Origin: Phaeovulum sp.
GTDB lineage: Bacteria; Pseudomonadota; Alphaproteobacteria; Rhodobacterales; Rhodobacteraceae
NCBI RefSeq assembly: GCF_030684035.1
Contig: NZ_JAUXPI010000062.1
Span: 25,499-89,498 of the forward strand
Length of the DNA: 64,000 nucleotides
Reading direction: 5' to 3'
This document shows, piece after piece, positions 1 through 7,556 of the stretch (the first letter of the stretch is position 1; each line of letters begins with the position of its first letter). The position numbers were made by a program, and so were the translations under genes. The notes beneath the pieces were generated by a model. That model was not told the DNA's origin and ran no database searches. It worked only from the letters and a program-made list of their open reading frames with translations.

Positions 1-757
1 CGCCCCAGCCCAGCGGGCAGGGCACGAACACATGCAGATAGCGCGCGCCATGCAGGCGCATCGCCTTTTCGACCTTGGCTTCCAGATCGTGCAGGTCCGC
101 CACGGTGGCGGTGGCGACGTAGGGAATTTCATGCGCCACCGCGATCAGCGGCACGTTCTTGCCCTTGCCGAATTCCGCGCCCGGCTCTGGTCCAAGCGGC
201 TGCGTGGTGGCGGTGCGCGCGGCAGGTGGCGTCGCCGATGACCGCTGCACACCGGTGTTCATGTAGCCTTCGTTGTCGTAGCAGATGTAGAGCACGTCAT
301 CGTTGCGCTCGAACATGCCGCTCAGGCAGCCAAAGCCGATGTCGGTAGTGCCGCCGTCGCCGCCCTGCGCGATCACCCGCGTGGTGGCCTGCCCCTGCCC
401 GGCCTTCAGCGCCTTGACCTTCAGGGCTGCCGCAATGCCCGATCCGACCGCAGCGGCGTTGCCAAAGAGCGAATGCAGCCAGGGCAGTTGCCACGAGGTT
501 TCTGGGTACGGCGTCGAAAACACCTCAAGGCAGCCGGTCGCGTTGGCGGCGATAAGCTGGCCGTCGGTCGCGCGCATCGCCGCATCGACCACATAGCGCG
601 CGCCCAGCGCCTCGCCGCAGCCCTGACAGGCGCGGTGGCCGGAGTTGAGCGAGTTGTCGCGCGCCTCGGAACTTTGCACGCTGCGCTGGCCTTCCGGCAG
701 CAGCCGGTTGCCCACGGTGAATGTGCCGGTCTGATAGAACTTGATCGGTTGCGTCAT
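1..757 (-). CDS. 2-oxoacid:ferredoxin oxidoreductase, beta (thiamine diphosphate) subunit, 3' end cut by window edge
   Basis: This is the thiamine-diphosphate subunit of a pyruvate/2-ketoisovalerate-type ferredoxin oxidoreductase, a cytoplasmic enzyme that converts a 2-oxoacid and CoA to acyl-CoA with ferredoxin as electron acceptor. The 252 visible residues start MTQPIKFYQTG. A CQGC cysteine pair lies at residues 44-47, and the cofactor motif GDGG is followed about 30 residues later by DNEGYMNTG, the expected Asn-containing end. The start ATG overlaps the stop of the alpha gene (ATGA), so the subunits are translationally coupled. The reading frame runs off the left edge, so the C-terminus is unseen. 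The 2-oxoacid used cannot be read from the sequence. Confidence 0.9.
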   Translation of the reverse strand, partial: MTQPIKFYQTGTFTVGNRLLPEGQRSVQSSEARDNSLNSGHRACQGCGEALGARYVVDAAMRATDGQLIAANATGCLEVFSTPYPETSWQLPWLHSLFGNAAAVGSGIAAALKVKALKAGQGQATTRVIAQGGDGGTTDIGFGCLSGMFERNDDVLYICYDNEGYMNTGVQRSSATPPAARTATTQPLGPEPGAEFGKGKNVPLIAVAHEIPYVATATVADLHDLEAKVEKAMRLHGARYLHVFVPCPLGWG

Positions 758-2025
758 GGCTGGGCCTTTCCAGCGGTTGTGGGGCGTGCGCCGGAGCCGA
801 TGTCGCGCAGGAGGTTCTCGGCAATCGGCCCCGAGCGGCGGGTAGCGGCCTCGCGGGCAAGGTGCCGGTTGACGATGTCCCAGTCGAGATCGAGAAAGGT
901 GAGGTTTTTCAGCTCGTCAGCCACGGCCAGCCGCAGCACGCGCAAGAGCGAGTCCTGCGTGATCGGCCTGCCGCCAAGACCCGCGACCACGGTGTAGCCA
1001 CGCACATGAATGCGCACCATCGCCAGCCGCACGTCGGTTGAAACGATGCCGCCAAGCCCGACCGCGAAGCTTTTTTCCAGCACCACCACCCGCGCCGTGC
1101 GCGCCAGTGCCGCGCGCACCGCCGCCATCGGGAACGGCCGGAAGCAGCGGATCGAGAGCACGCCGATCTTCACCCCCTCGGCGCGCATCGTGTCGATGGT
1201 TTCCTCCAGCGTGCCCACCACCGAGCCGAGTGCGACCACGATGGTTTCGGCATCCTCGATGCGGTAGCCGCGCACCAGCCCGCCGGCATCGCGGCCGAAC
1301 GCCTCCTTGAATTCGGCGGCTATCTCGGGAATGCGGTCAAGCGCCATGGTCTGCTTGGCATGGGCGAGGTAGCGCACTTCCATGAACGCTTCCGGCCCCA
1401 CCATCGCGCCAATCGAGACCGGCTCGGCGGGGTCAAGCACCTGGCGCGGTTCATAGGGCGGCAAAAACGCATCGACCTGCGCCTGATCGGGCATATCGAC
1501 CTGCTCATAAGCGTGGGTCAGGATGAAGCCATCCATGCACACCATCACCGGCATCGACATCTCCTCGGCCAGCTTGAAGGCCTGGATGTGCAGATCCAGC
1601 GCCTCCTGATTGCTTTCGGCAAAAAGCTGGATCCAGCCGCAATCGCGCTGGCTCATCGAATCACTGTGGTCGTTCCAGATGTTGATCGGCGCGCCGATGG
1701 CCCGGTTCGCCACCGTCATCACGATCGGCAGGCCAAGGCCCGAGGCGTTGTAAACCGCCTCGACCATGAACAGAAGGCCCTGGCTTGCGGTCGCGGTATA
1801 GGTGCGCGCGCCCGCGGCCGAGGAACCGATTGCCACGCTCATCGCGGCAAATTCGCTTTCGACATTGAGAAACTCGCAAGGGGCAAGATCGCCCGCCTTC
1901 ACCAGTGCCCCCAGCCCTTCGACGATATGCGTCTGCGGCGAGATCGGATAGGCGCAGATCACCTCGGGGCGGCACAGCGCCACCGCTTCGGCTACCGCTT
2001 GCGAGCCTTCGGTTTGCTTGATCAT
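754..2025 (-). CDS. 2-oxoacid:ferredoxin oxidoreductase, alpha subunit
   Basis: The 423-residue alpha subunit carries the pyrimidine-binding half of the thiamine site. It opens MIKQTEGSQAVAEAVALC and has the family motif AYPISPQTHIVE near residue 25, then the SQGLLFMVEAVYNASG region typical of PorA/VorA proteins and a C-terminal transketolase-like domain (VVALGSVVGT). It is full length for the family. Its ATG overlaps the gamma stop and its stop overlaps the beta start, both as ATGA, so gamma-alpha-beta form one coupled operon. Known relatives act on pyruvate or branched-chain 2-oxoacids; which one applies here is not decidable by eye. Confidence 0.92.
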   Translation of the reverse strand: MIKQTEGSQAVAEAVALCRPEVICAYPISPQTHIVEGLGALVKAGDLAPCEFLNVESEFAAMSVAIGSSAAGARTYTATASQGLLFMVEAVYNASGLGLPIVMTVANRAIGAPINIWNDHSDSMSQRDCGWIQLFAESNQEALDLHIQAFKLAEEMSMPVMVCMDGFILTHAYEQVDMPDQAQVDAFLPPYEPRQVLDPAEPVSIGAMVGPEAFMEVRYLAHAKQTMALDRIPEIAAEFKEAFGRDAGGLVRGYRIEDAETIVVALGSVVGTLEETIDTMRAEGVKIGVLSIRCFRPFPMAAVRAALARTARVVVLEKSFAVGLGGIVSTDVRLAMVRIHVRGYTVVAGLGGRPITQDSLLRVLRLAVADELKNLTFLDLDWDIVNRHLAREAATRRSGPIAENLLRDIGSGARPTTAGKAQP

Positions 2026-2615
2026 GCCCCCGCCTCCTTGGCTGCCGCCAGCAGCGCATGGGCCTCGGTTGCGGCGGCGATGTTGCGCGCCGCCACCTCG
2101 CCCTTGAACTTGTGGCCGATGGCATGCACCACCGCTTCCAGCGAAATCATCCCCGTCATCGCCGCAAAGCCGCCCAGCAGCACCGCATTCGGCAGCGGTC
2201 GGTGCAGGTGCTTCATTGCGATCTCGGTGGCGGGCAGCGTGACCAGATGCCCAGCAGGCAGCCGCGCCGCCATTTCGCCCAGGCCCATCTCTTCGGCGCT
2301 CTTGCGGCTGTTGATCAGCACATGGCCATCCGGCTTCAGCCCCAAAAACACGTCGATCTGTTGCAAGAGATGCGCATCTTGCACGATCAGCACATCCGGC
2401 GCGAGGATCGGCTCGCGCAGCCTGATCGGCTTGTCGTCGATACGGCAGAAGGCCACCACCGGCGCGCCGGTGCGCTCGGAGCCGAACGAGGGGAAGGCCT
2501 GCGCATAGCGGCCCTGCTCGAACGCCGCGATCGAGAGCATTTCGGCGGCCGTAACCACCCCCTGCCCGCCGCGGCCATGAATGCGAATCTGTAGAATGGG
2601 ACTGTCCCCCGTCAT
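2022..2615 (-). CDS. 2-oxoacid:ferredoxin oxidoreductase, gamma subunit
   Basis: The gamma subunit (197 residues from the chosen start) has the hallmark IHGRGGQGVVTAAEML close to its N-terminus, followed by SFGSERTGAPV and the CRIDD segment of the pyruvate/ketoisovalerate oxidoreductase gamma family. The ATG at 2615 (MTGDSPILQIRIHG) was chosen because homologues begin about ten residues before the IHGRGGQG motif; in-frame ATGs at 2627 and 2678 are alternatives, and none of the three has a convincing Shine-Dalgarno sequence. It is the first gene of the operon. No 4Fe-4S delta subunit is encoded between gamma and alpha, unlike many gamma-delta-alpha-beta operons. Confidence 0.88.
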   Translation of the reverse strand: MTGDSPILQIRIHGRGGQGVVTAAEMLSIAAFEQGRYAQAFPSFGSERTGAPVVAFCRIDDKPIRLREPILAPDVLIVQDAHLLQQIDVFLGLKPDGHVLINSRKSAEEMGLGEMAARLPAGHLVTLPATEIAMKHLHRPLPNAVLLGGFAAMTGMISLEAVVHAIGHKFKGEVAARNIAAATEAHALLAAAKEAGA

Positions 2616-3037
2616 GTTAGCGCCCATCAGCGCGCGCCCGAGAGAGATTGCGCAGGATGGTTTTCGGCACCTTGACATGGATCATTTGGCATCCATTCGG
2701 TCGCCGGCGCATCATTTTGCTTGCCTGCCCGGCCCCACCCGCCACGCCGCCCACAGCAACGCACGCACATCGCCAGCCCGTGGCCCGCAGCCCCAGATCG
2801 GACGGCGTGGCAGCACGACTCAGCGCCCGCGAATCCCCGATCAGCGGATGCGCACCGAGCAACGGTCCTCGTCACCACTGCCCGGAAGCTATTGCTGCCG
2901 CAAATGATCCCGGCATGCGACCAGGCCGGAACGCCGCGCCACTTCCATTCCTCCACAACCTCGAAGGCGGCCTCGCAGATCGTCGCGGCGCACGGCAGGT
3001 GGGCGACCAGAACCGCGCCGATGATCTTGGGGGAAAC
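2616..3037. other. Non-coding interval upstream of the oxidoreductase operon
   Basis: About 420 bases lie between the gamma-subunit start and tRNA-Arg. Several short frames cross it on both strands, but none shows a recognisable motif or a good ribosome-binding site, and no ferredoxin-like CxxCxxC pattern is present. An inverted repeat ATGGAT-8-ATCCAT lies at 2677-2696, just upstream of the operon, and is the only regulatory-looking structure seen. I see nothing else I can support. Confidence 0.5.
2677..2696. promoter_or_regulatory. Palindrome upstream of the oxidoreductase operon, possible operator
   Basis: A 6-bp perfect inverted repeat (ATGGAT, 8-base spacer, ATCCAT) sits 62-81 bases upstream of the gamma-subunit ATG. 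Its size and position fit a dimeric repressor or activator site, but no regulator gene is adjacent and the match could be chance. Confidence 0.25.
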
Positions 3038-3114
3038 TGGTGCACCCGGCGCGATTCGAACGCGCGGCCTCTGCCTTCGGAGGGCAGCACTCTATCCAGC
3101 TGAGCTACGGGTGC
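3038..3114 (-). tRNA. tRNA-Arg (anticodon CCG)
   Basis: A 77-base cloverleaf including an encoded CCA. The acceptor GCACCCG pairs with CGGGTGC, the D-stem is GCTC/GAGT, the anticodon stem is CTGCC/GGCAG with loop CTCCGAA giving anticodon CCG, and the T-loop is TTCGAAT. It decodes CGG, a frequent arginine codon in this GC-rich genome. It stands alone between the oxidoreductase operon and the DUF1289 gene. Confidence 0.97.
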
Positions 3115-3183
3115 CTCGGCGCTGCTATAGCCAAATCACGCGCCGCCTGCAACACGGCACCGTGCGAAAACGCTGGCGGCGGT

Positions 3184-3417
3184 TCAGCCTTTTGCGACCC
3201 TGCCGGCGCTGCCGCCCTGCCGCCGGGTCAGTCGCGGTGCGCGGGCGGGCAGATCGGCCAGCACCGCGCGCCGCGCGTCGGGCGAAAGCTGCGACCACGA
3301 GGCAATCTCGGCAAGGCTGCGCAGGCAGCCGATGCAAAGCCCCTCGGTCGGATGCATCACGCAGGTTTTCACGCAGGGGCTCTGCGGTTCGTCGCGGGCC
3401 CAGACATCATCGCTCAT
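3184..3417 (-). CDS. DUF1289 family small cysteine-motif protein
   Basis: A 77-residue protein of the DUF1289 family, short cytoplasmic proteins with a conserved CxxxC...CxxC pattern thought to bind metal; biochemical function is unknown. Here the cysteines are C15, C19, C28 and C31 in SPCVKTCVMHPTEGLCIGC, followed by the usual LRSLAEIASW. The C-terminal 25 residues are basic and less conserved. Its ATG overlaps the ruvX stop (ATGA), making it the last gene of ccmI-ruvX-DUF1289. Confidence 0.88.
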   Translation of the reverse strand: MSDDVWARDEPQSPCVKTCVMHPTEGLCIGCLRSLAEIASWSQLSPDARRAVLADLPARAPRLTRRQGGSAGRVAKG

Positions 3418-3890
3418 GCCGCACCTGCGATATTGCGCAGCCGGTCAAGCGCGCCTTGCAGGATGTAGCCCGCGGCAACATGGTCGATCACCTCGGCGCG
3501 GCGCTTGCGCGAGGTGTCGGCCTCCAGCAGCGCGCGCTCGGCGGCAACGGTCGAAAGCCGCTCGTCCCAATAGCCGATCGGCAGATCGGTCAACCGAGAA
3601 AGGTTGCGCGCAAAGGCGCGGGTCGATTGGCAGCGCGGGCCTTCGCTTCCGTCCATGTTCAGCGGCAGGCCGAGGATGATGCCCTTCAACTCGCGCTCGG
3701 CCACCAGCCGCAGCAAGGCCGCCGCATCAAGGGTAAACTTCTCGCGCCGGATCGTGGTCAGCGGCGAGGCAACCTGACGCAGCCCGTCGGAAACCGCGAA
3801 ACCGATGGTCTTGGTGCCGAGGTCCAACCCCGCCAGCCCGCCCGCGCGCGGCAGGGCGGCGGCGAAATCGGCCAGCGTTTCGCAGATCAT
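3414..3890 (-). CDS. ruvX: Putative pre-16S rRNA nuclease / Holliday-junction resolvase-like protein RuvX (YqgF)
   Basis: A 158-residue RNase H-fold nuclease of the RuvX/YqgF family, implicated in 16S rRNA 5'-end maturation and formerly called a putative Holliday-junction resolvase. The acidic active-site pattern is visible: D23 in LAGLDLGTKTIG, the acidic WDERLST strand and the final Asp in VIDHVAAGYIL; the family signature GLPLNMDGSEG is intact. It overlaps ccmI upstream and the DUF1289 gene downstream by four bases each, so all three are probably co-translated. Length is normal for the family. Confidence 0.95.
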   Translation of the reverse strand: MICETLADFAAALPRAGGLAGLDLGTKTIGFAVSDGLRQVASPLTTIRREKFTLDAAALLRLVAERELKGIILGLPLNMDGSEGPRCQSTRAFARNLSRLTDLPIGYWDERLSTVAAERALLEADTSRKRRAEVIDHVAAGYILQGALDRLRNIAGAA

Positions 3891-5404
3891 TCGGCAACCC
3901 CGGCGGCCACGGCGGCGGCGCGGATGGCGGCCAGATCATCGGGCTTGTCGCCATAGGCGGCCCCGGCCAGAGCCCACTTCGCCCGCGCCTCTTCGGTGCG
4001 GCCCAGCGTTCCCAGCGCGCGGATCAATTGCGCCCATTCGGCGGCCGAGCCGCCCTGGGCGTCCAGCCGCTCGGAAAGCCGCCCCACCATGGCGTCGATG
4101 AAACCTGCCTGCTCGTCGGGCGAAAGCGAAGCCGCGTTGGCAATGTCGCCCGCTGTCGGTCCCCGAGGTGCCGCAACGCCCCCCGGCAAGCCTGCTCCTG
4201 CCGCCGCATCGGAAACCAGCGCCAGATCGGCGGGCCGGTCGGCAAAGACCCGTTGCGCTTCTTCCCAGATCGCTGCCGCGCGCGCGCTGTCGCCCAAAAG
4301 CCCCTGCGCCGCGATCAGCCGCGCCCATTCGTCGGCGGTGCCGCCGCTTGCCGCCATCTGCGCCATCAGCGCCTCGGTCGGCCCGCGCAACAGCGCCACC
4401 CGCGCATCGGGTGCCAGCGCCGCCGCCGCCGCAAGCATCTCGGCGCTCGGGCCAGCCATGACCGGGTCGGGAGCCACATAGCCGGTCTCGCCCGCAAGCC
4501 AGGCGAGGTCGTTGATGGAGCGGCGGATCGGCGCGATCCAGGGTGCCGTCTCGGGGCCGCGCGCCAAGAGCGCCGACCAGATCACGAAGGTCCGGTCGGG
4601 GCGGTCAAGCTGCGCCATCATCAGCCCCATGTAATAAAGCGCGATGCCGTTGCCCGGGTCATTCGCCAAGATGTCGCCCAGCAATTCCTCGATCTCGGGG
4701 GTTATGGTGCCGGCGGCCGCGCCGATCATCATCTCTGCCAGGGCCACATGGTCCTCGACCGTCGCCGTCTCGCCCTTGAGCGCGATCAGGCGGCGCTGCA
4801 AGGTCCAGGCTTCGTGGTAATTGCCCAGCAACGCCTCGTTGCGCGCCAGCAGTTCCAGGCCGACCGGATCATCGGGGCGCTCCTGCACGGCGGCGCGCAA
4901 CCGCTCCATCAATGCCACGAACTGCGCATCGGGCGCGGGTGCCGCGCCGTGCCGCGCGGCTGCCGCCGCTTCGGCTTCCGCCTGCGAGGGGCGCGAGTCA
5001 TAGGCCAGTTCGGCAGCCTCGAGCCGCGCCTTCAGCGGCAGGTCCGGGTAGCCCGGCGCACCAAAGCTCTGATATACCCCGAACGCTGCCGCCAGCACCA
5101 CGACTACCGCAACCGCGCCGCCAAGGGTCGCCGCAATCGGCGCGCTGCCTGCCGTAACGCTGCCCCGCGCCGCACGGTCCGCCTCCAGCAACCGCCGCGA
5201 AATCTCCAGCCGCAGCCGCTCGGCCTCATCGGTGCCTATCACGCCCCGCGCCAGTTCGGCCTCAACCCCGCGCAACTGATCGCGGTAAACGCCAAGGTCC
5301 TGCGCCGCACCCGTCTGCGATGCCGCGCCACCACGCCAGAGCGCCAGCAGCATGAGCAGCGCGATAGCGGCCACCAGCGTGGCAGTCAGAATCCAGAACA
5401 GCAT
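3887..5404 (-). CDS. ccmI: c-type cytochrome biogenesis protein CcmI
   Basis: A 505-residue CcmI/CycH-type protein, the apocytochrome c chaperone of the system I maturation machinery in the inner membrane and periplasm. The N-terminus (MLFWILTATLVAAIALLMLLALW) is a membrane helix followed by the conserved VYRDQLRGVEAELARGVI region, a second helix near residue 90-110, then a long Ala-rich TPR-like helical domain. The ATG at 5404 is preceded by AAAGGA at good spacing; an in-frame ATG nine codons earlier lacks this support. It heads the ccmI-ruvX-DUF1289 operon. Confidence 0.9.
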   Translation of the reverse strand: MLFWILTATLVAAIALLMLLALWRGGAASQTGAAQDLGVYRDQLRGVEAELARGVIGTDEAERLRLEISRRLLEADRAARGSVTAGSAPIAATLGGAVAVVVVLAAAFGVYQSFGAPGYPDLPLKARLEAAELAYDSRPSQAEAEAAAAARHGAAPAPDAQFVALMERLRAAVQERPDDPVGLELLARNEALLGNYHEAWTLQRRLIALKGETATVEDHVALAEMMIGAAAGTITPEIEELLGDILANDPGNGIALYYMGLMMAQLDRPDRTFVIWSALLARGPETAPWIAPIRRSINDLAWLAGETGYVAPDPVMAGPSAEMLAAAAALAPDARVALLRGPTEALMAQMAASGGTADEWARLIAAQGLLGDSARAAAIWEEAQRVFADRPADLALVSDAAAGAGLPGGVAAPRGPTAGDIANAASLSPDEQAGFIDAMVGRLSERLDAQGGSAAEWAQLIRALGTLGRTEEARAKWALAGAAYGDKPDDLAAIRAAAVAAGVAE

Positions 5405-5623
5405 CAGGTGGTCCTTTCGGTTGGGCACCATTTAGGGCGAGATCGCGGCAAGCAAAACCCCCCAGCCGCGCCCGGGCACCATGCCGCAGCCGCGATGTCG
5501 CATTTTTCCCCATTATGCCGCTTGAGCGCGGCTTGCGCTGGCTGAATCGGTCCATCAGATTCGCAACGACCGGGTGCCGGGCGAGAATCGCCTTGGTCCC
5601 CATGGGCCACGGGAGTACGCGGC

Positions 5624-6871
5624 ATGAGACGCTATTCGGTTTTCGCCGTGGCCCGCGAGGCACTGCGTTTTCATGCGGGCTGGGGCCGCGCCTGGGCCGC
5701 GCCGGAACCGAAACGGAAATACGACGTGATCGTGGTCGGCGCGGGTGGCCACGGGCTTGCCACCGCCTATTACCTCGGCCGCAACTTCGGCATCCGCAAT
5801 GTCGCGGTGCTTGAAAAGGGCTGGCTCGGCGGCGGCAACACCGGGCGCAACACCACCATCATCCGCTCGAACTACCTGCAAGACCCCTCGGCGGCGATCT
5901 ACGAAAAGGCCCGCTCGCTTTTTGAAACCCTGAGCCAGGAGCTGAACTACAACGTCATGTTCAGCCCGCGCGGGCTTTTGATGCTGGCGCAGACCGAACA
6001 TGAGGCGCGCGGCTACAAACGCACCGTGCATGCCAACGCGCTGCAAGGCGTGCAAACCGAATACATCGATGCCGCCCGCGTCAAGGCACTGGTGCCGATC
6101 ATCAATATCGAAGGCCCTCGCTACCCGGTCCTGGGCGCGCTCTATCAGGCTCGCGGCGGCACCGCGCGCCACGATGCCGTGGCCTGGGCCTATGCCCGCG
6201 CCTGTTCCGACATGGGCATGGACATCATCCAGAACTGCGAAGTCACCGGCGTGCGCTCGGCTGGCGGCAAGGTGCAGGGGGTTGATACCTCGCGCGGTTC
6301 CATCGATTGCGACAAGCTCGCCATCGTGGTGGCGGGCAATTCCTCGGTGCTGGCCGAAATGGCGGGCTTCCGGCTGCCGATCGAAAGCCTCGCGCTGCAA
6401 GCCCTGGTGTCGGAACCGATCAAGCCGGCGATCGACGTGGTGGTGATGGCCAACACCGTGCACGGCTACATGAGCCAAAGCGACAAGGGCGAGTTGGTGA
6501 TCGGCGGCGGCACCGACGGCTTCAACAACTACACCCAGCGCGGATCGTGGCACCATGTCGAGGAAACCGTGCGGGCACTGGTGGAAACCTTCCCGATCAT
6601 CTCGCGCCTCAAGATGATGCGAAGCTGGGGCGGCATTGTGGACATGACCGGCGACCGCTCGCCGATTCTCTCGGCCACCCCCTTGGGCAACTGCTTCGTC
6701 AACTGTGGGTGGGGCACCGGCGGCTTCAAGTCGATCCCCGGTTCCGGCTGGGCAATGGCGGAACTCATTGCCAAGGGCGCGCCCGGCCCGCTGGCCGCCG
6801 AATTCGGCCTCAACCGCTTCCGCGAGGGGCGGTTCATTGATGAGAGCGTGGCGGCGGGGGTGGCGCATTGA
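5624..6871 (+). CDS. soxB: Sarcosine oxidase, beta subunit
   Basis: The 415-residue FAD/FMN subunit of heterotetrameric sarcosine oxidase, which demethylates sarcosine to glycine with tetrahydrofolate and oxygen. It shows the dinucleotide motif VIVVGAGGHGLATAYYL near residue 34, GNTGRNTTIIRSNY, and RHDAVAWAYA, where His183 corresponds by position to the histidine that carries covalent FMN in characterised enzymes (family knowledge, not tested here). A GGGAGTA ribosome-binding site precedes the ATG. It starts the plus-strand operon soxB-(small gene)-soxD-soxA-soxG, divergent from ccmI. Confidence 0.95.
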   Translation: MRRYSVFAVAREALRFHAGWGRAWAAPEPKRKYDVIVVGAGGHGLATAYYLGRNFGIRNVAVLEKGWLGGGNTGRNTTIIRSNYLQDPSAAIYEKARSLFETLSQELNYNVMFSPRGLLMLAQTEHEARGYKRTVHANALQGVQTEYIDAARVKALVPIINIEGPRYPVLGALYQARGGTARHDAVAWAYARACSDMGMDIIQNCEVTGVRSAGGKVQGVDTSRGSIDCDKLAIVVAGNSSVLAEMAGFRLPIESLALQALVSEPIKPAIDVVVMANTVHGYMSQSDKGELVIGGGTDGFNNYTQRGSWHHVEETVRALVETFPIISRLKMMRSWGGIVDMTGDRSPILSATPLGNCFVNCGWGTGGFKSIPGSGWAMAELIAKGAPGPLAAEFGLNRFREGRFIDESVAAGVAH

Positions 6872-6883
6872 CCCGCATGGCGC

Positions 6884-6926
6884 TTCTTCTTTGCGCAAAT
6901 ACCCCGGGGGTCCAGGGGCAGCGCCC
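6884..6926 (+). repeat. GC-rich intergenic repeat, copy A
   Basis: The sequence TTCTTCTTTGC, a short variable gap, then AATACCCCGGGGGT and a G-rich stem follows the soxB stop. A closely similar copy follows proA at 54580-54626. Repeats of this composition are common between Rhodobacteraceae genes. They may act as terminators or mRNA-stabilising hairpins. Confidence 0.6.
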
Positions 6927-6998
6927 TCGGCCTTGCGGGAACCAAATCCGGCCTTCGCGTGTTGTGCTGTCGTACACAACAGCAGCGGAGAGCGCATC

Positions 6999-7157
6999 AT
7001 GGCATTCGACACTTCCAACAAGACGGCAACCGGCTTCATCCTCGGTGCCATCGCCGTGGTTTTGGGCGGCGTGGTCTGGTATCTCGTCACCGACGGCGAT
7101 CTCTTTGGCCGCAACGAGGCGACCATCACCATTCAGGTGCCCGACGTGCTTCGCTAG
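6999..7157 (+). CDS. Small single-helix membrane protein inside the sarcosine oxidase operon
   Basis: A 52-residue protein beginning MAFDTSNKTATGFILGA. After a short polar head it has one hydrophobic helix (about residues 12-30, GFILGAIAVVLGGVVWYLV), a GDLFGRNEATI stretch and the end VQVPDVLR-like tail (IQVPDVLR). An AGCGGAG ribosome-binding site is placed correctly. It lies between soxB and soxD on the same strand, a place with no gene in the classical soxBDAG arrangement. I do not recognise a function. The short hydrophobic and acidic layout resembles other small uncharacterised Rhodobacteraceae membrane proteins, which is an impression only. Confidence 0.65.
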   Translation: MAFDTSNKTATGFILGAIAVVLGGVVWYLVTDGDLFGRNEATITIQVPDVLR

Positions 7158-7232
7158 CACCCGCCGCGCCGTAGCAATCCCGCCAGCCGGGGGCCTTGCC
7201 GCCCTCGGCCTTGGCATGTCCGGAGCCATTCC

Positions 7233-7556
7233 ATGCTGACCCTCACCTGCCCCTGTTGCGGCGTGGCTGCCGAGGAAACCGAACTCGCCCCCGGCGGCGA
7301 GGCGCATCTGAAACGTTTCGGCCCCGGCGCATCCGACGAAGATTTCGAAGGCTACCTCTTCGCCCGCAAGAACCCCAAAGGCGTTCACTTCGAACGCTGG
7401 CGCCACGCCATGGGCTGCGGCAAGTGGTTTCTCGCGGCGCGCTGCACCGCCACGCTTGAGGTGTTCGGCACCTACAAGGCGCAATCGCCGGAACCACCGC
7501 CCGAAATCATCGCCGCGATCAAGGCCAGACGCCCCGACTGGAAGGGTTATTCATGA
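7233..7556 (+). CDS. soxD: Sarcosine oxidase, delta subunit
   Basis: The 107-residue zinc-binding delta subunit of heterotetrameric sarcosine oxidase. It opens MLTLTCPCCG and has the conserved YLFARKNPKG, RWRHAMGCGKWF and AARCTATLEV segments that supply the metal ligands and contact the alpha subunit. It is full length. The soxA ATG overlaps its stop by four bases (ATGA), coupling their translation. Confidence 0.95.
   Translation: MLTLTCPCCGVAAEETELAPGGEAHLKRFGPGASDEDFEGYLFARKNPKGVHFERWRHAMGCGKWFLAARCTATLEVFGTYKAQSPEPPPEIIAAIKARRPDWKGYS

Noticed and set aside
2672..2700. TTGACA at 2672 as a plus-strand promoter
   Set aside because: No acceptable -10 hexamer at 16-18 bases and no plus-strand gene downstream.
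2627..2956. Possible missing delta (ferredoxin) subunit upstream of the gamma gene
   Set aside because: The frames there contain scattered cysteines but no CxxCxxCxxxC pattern and no ribosome-binding site.
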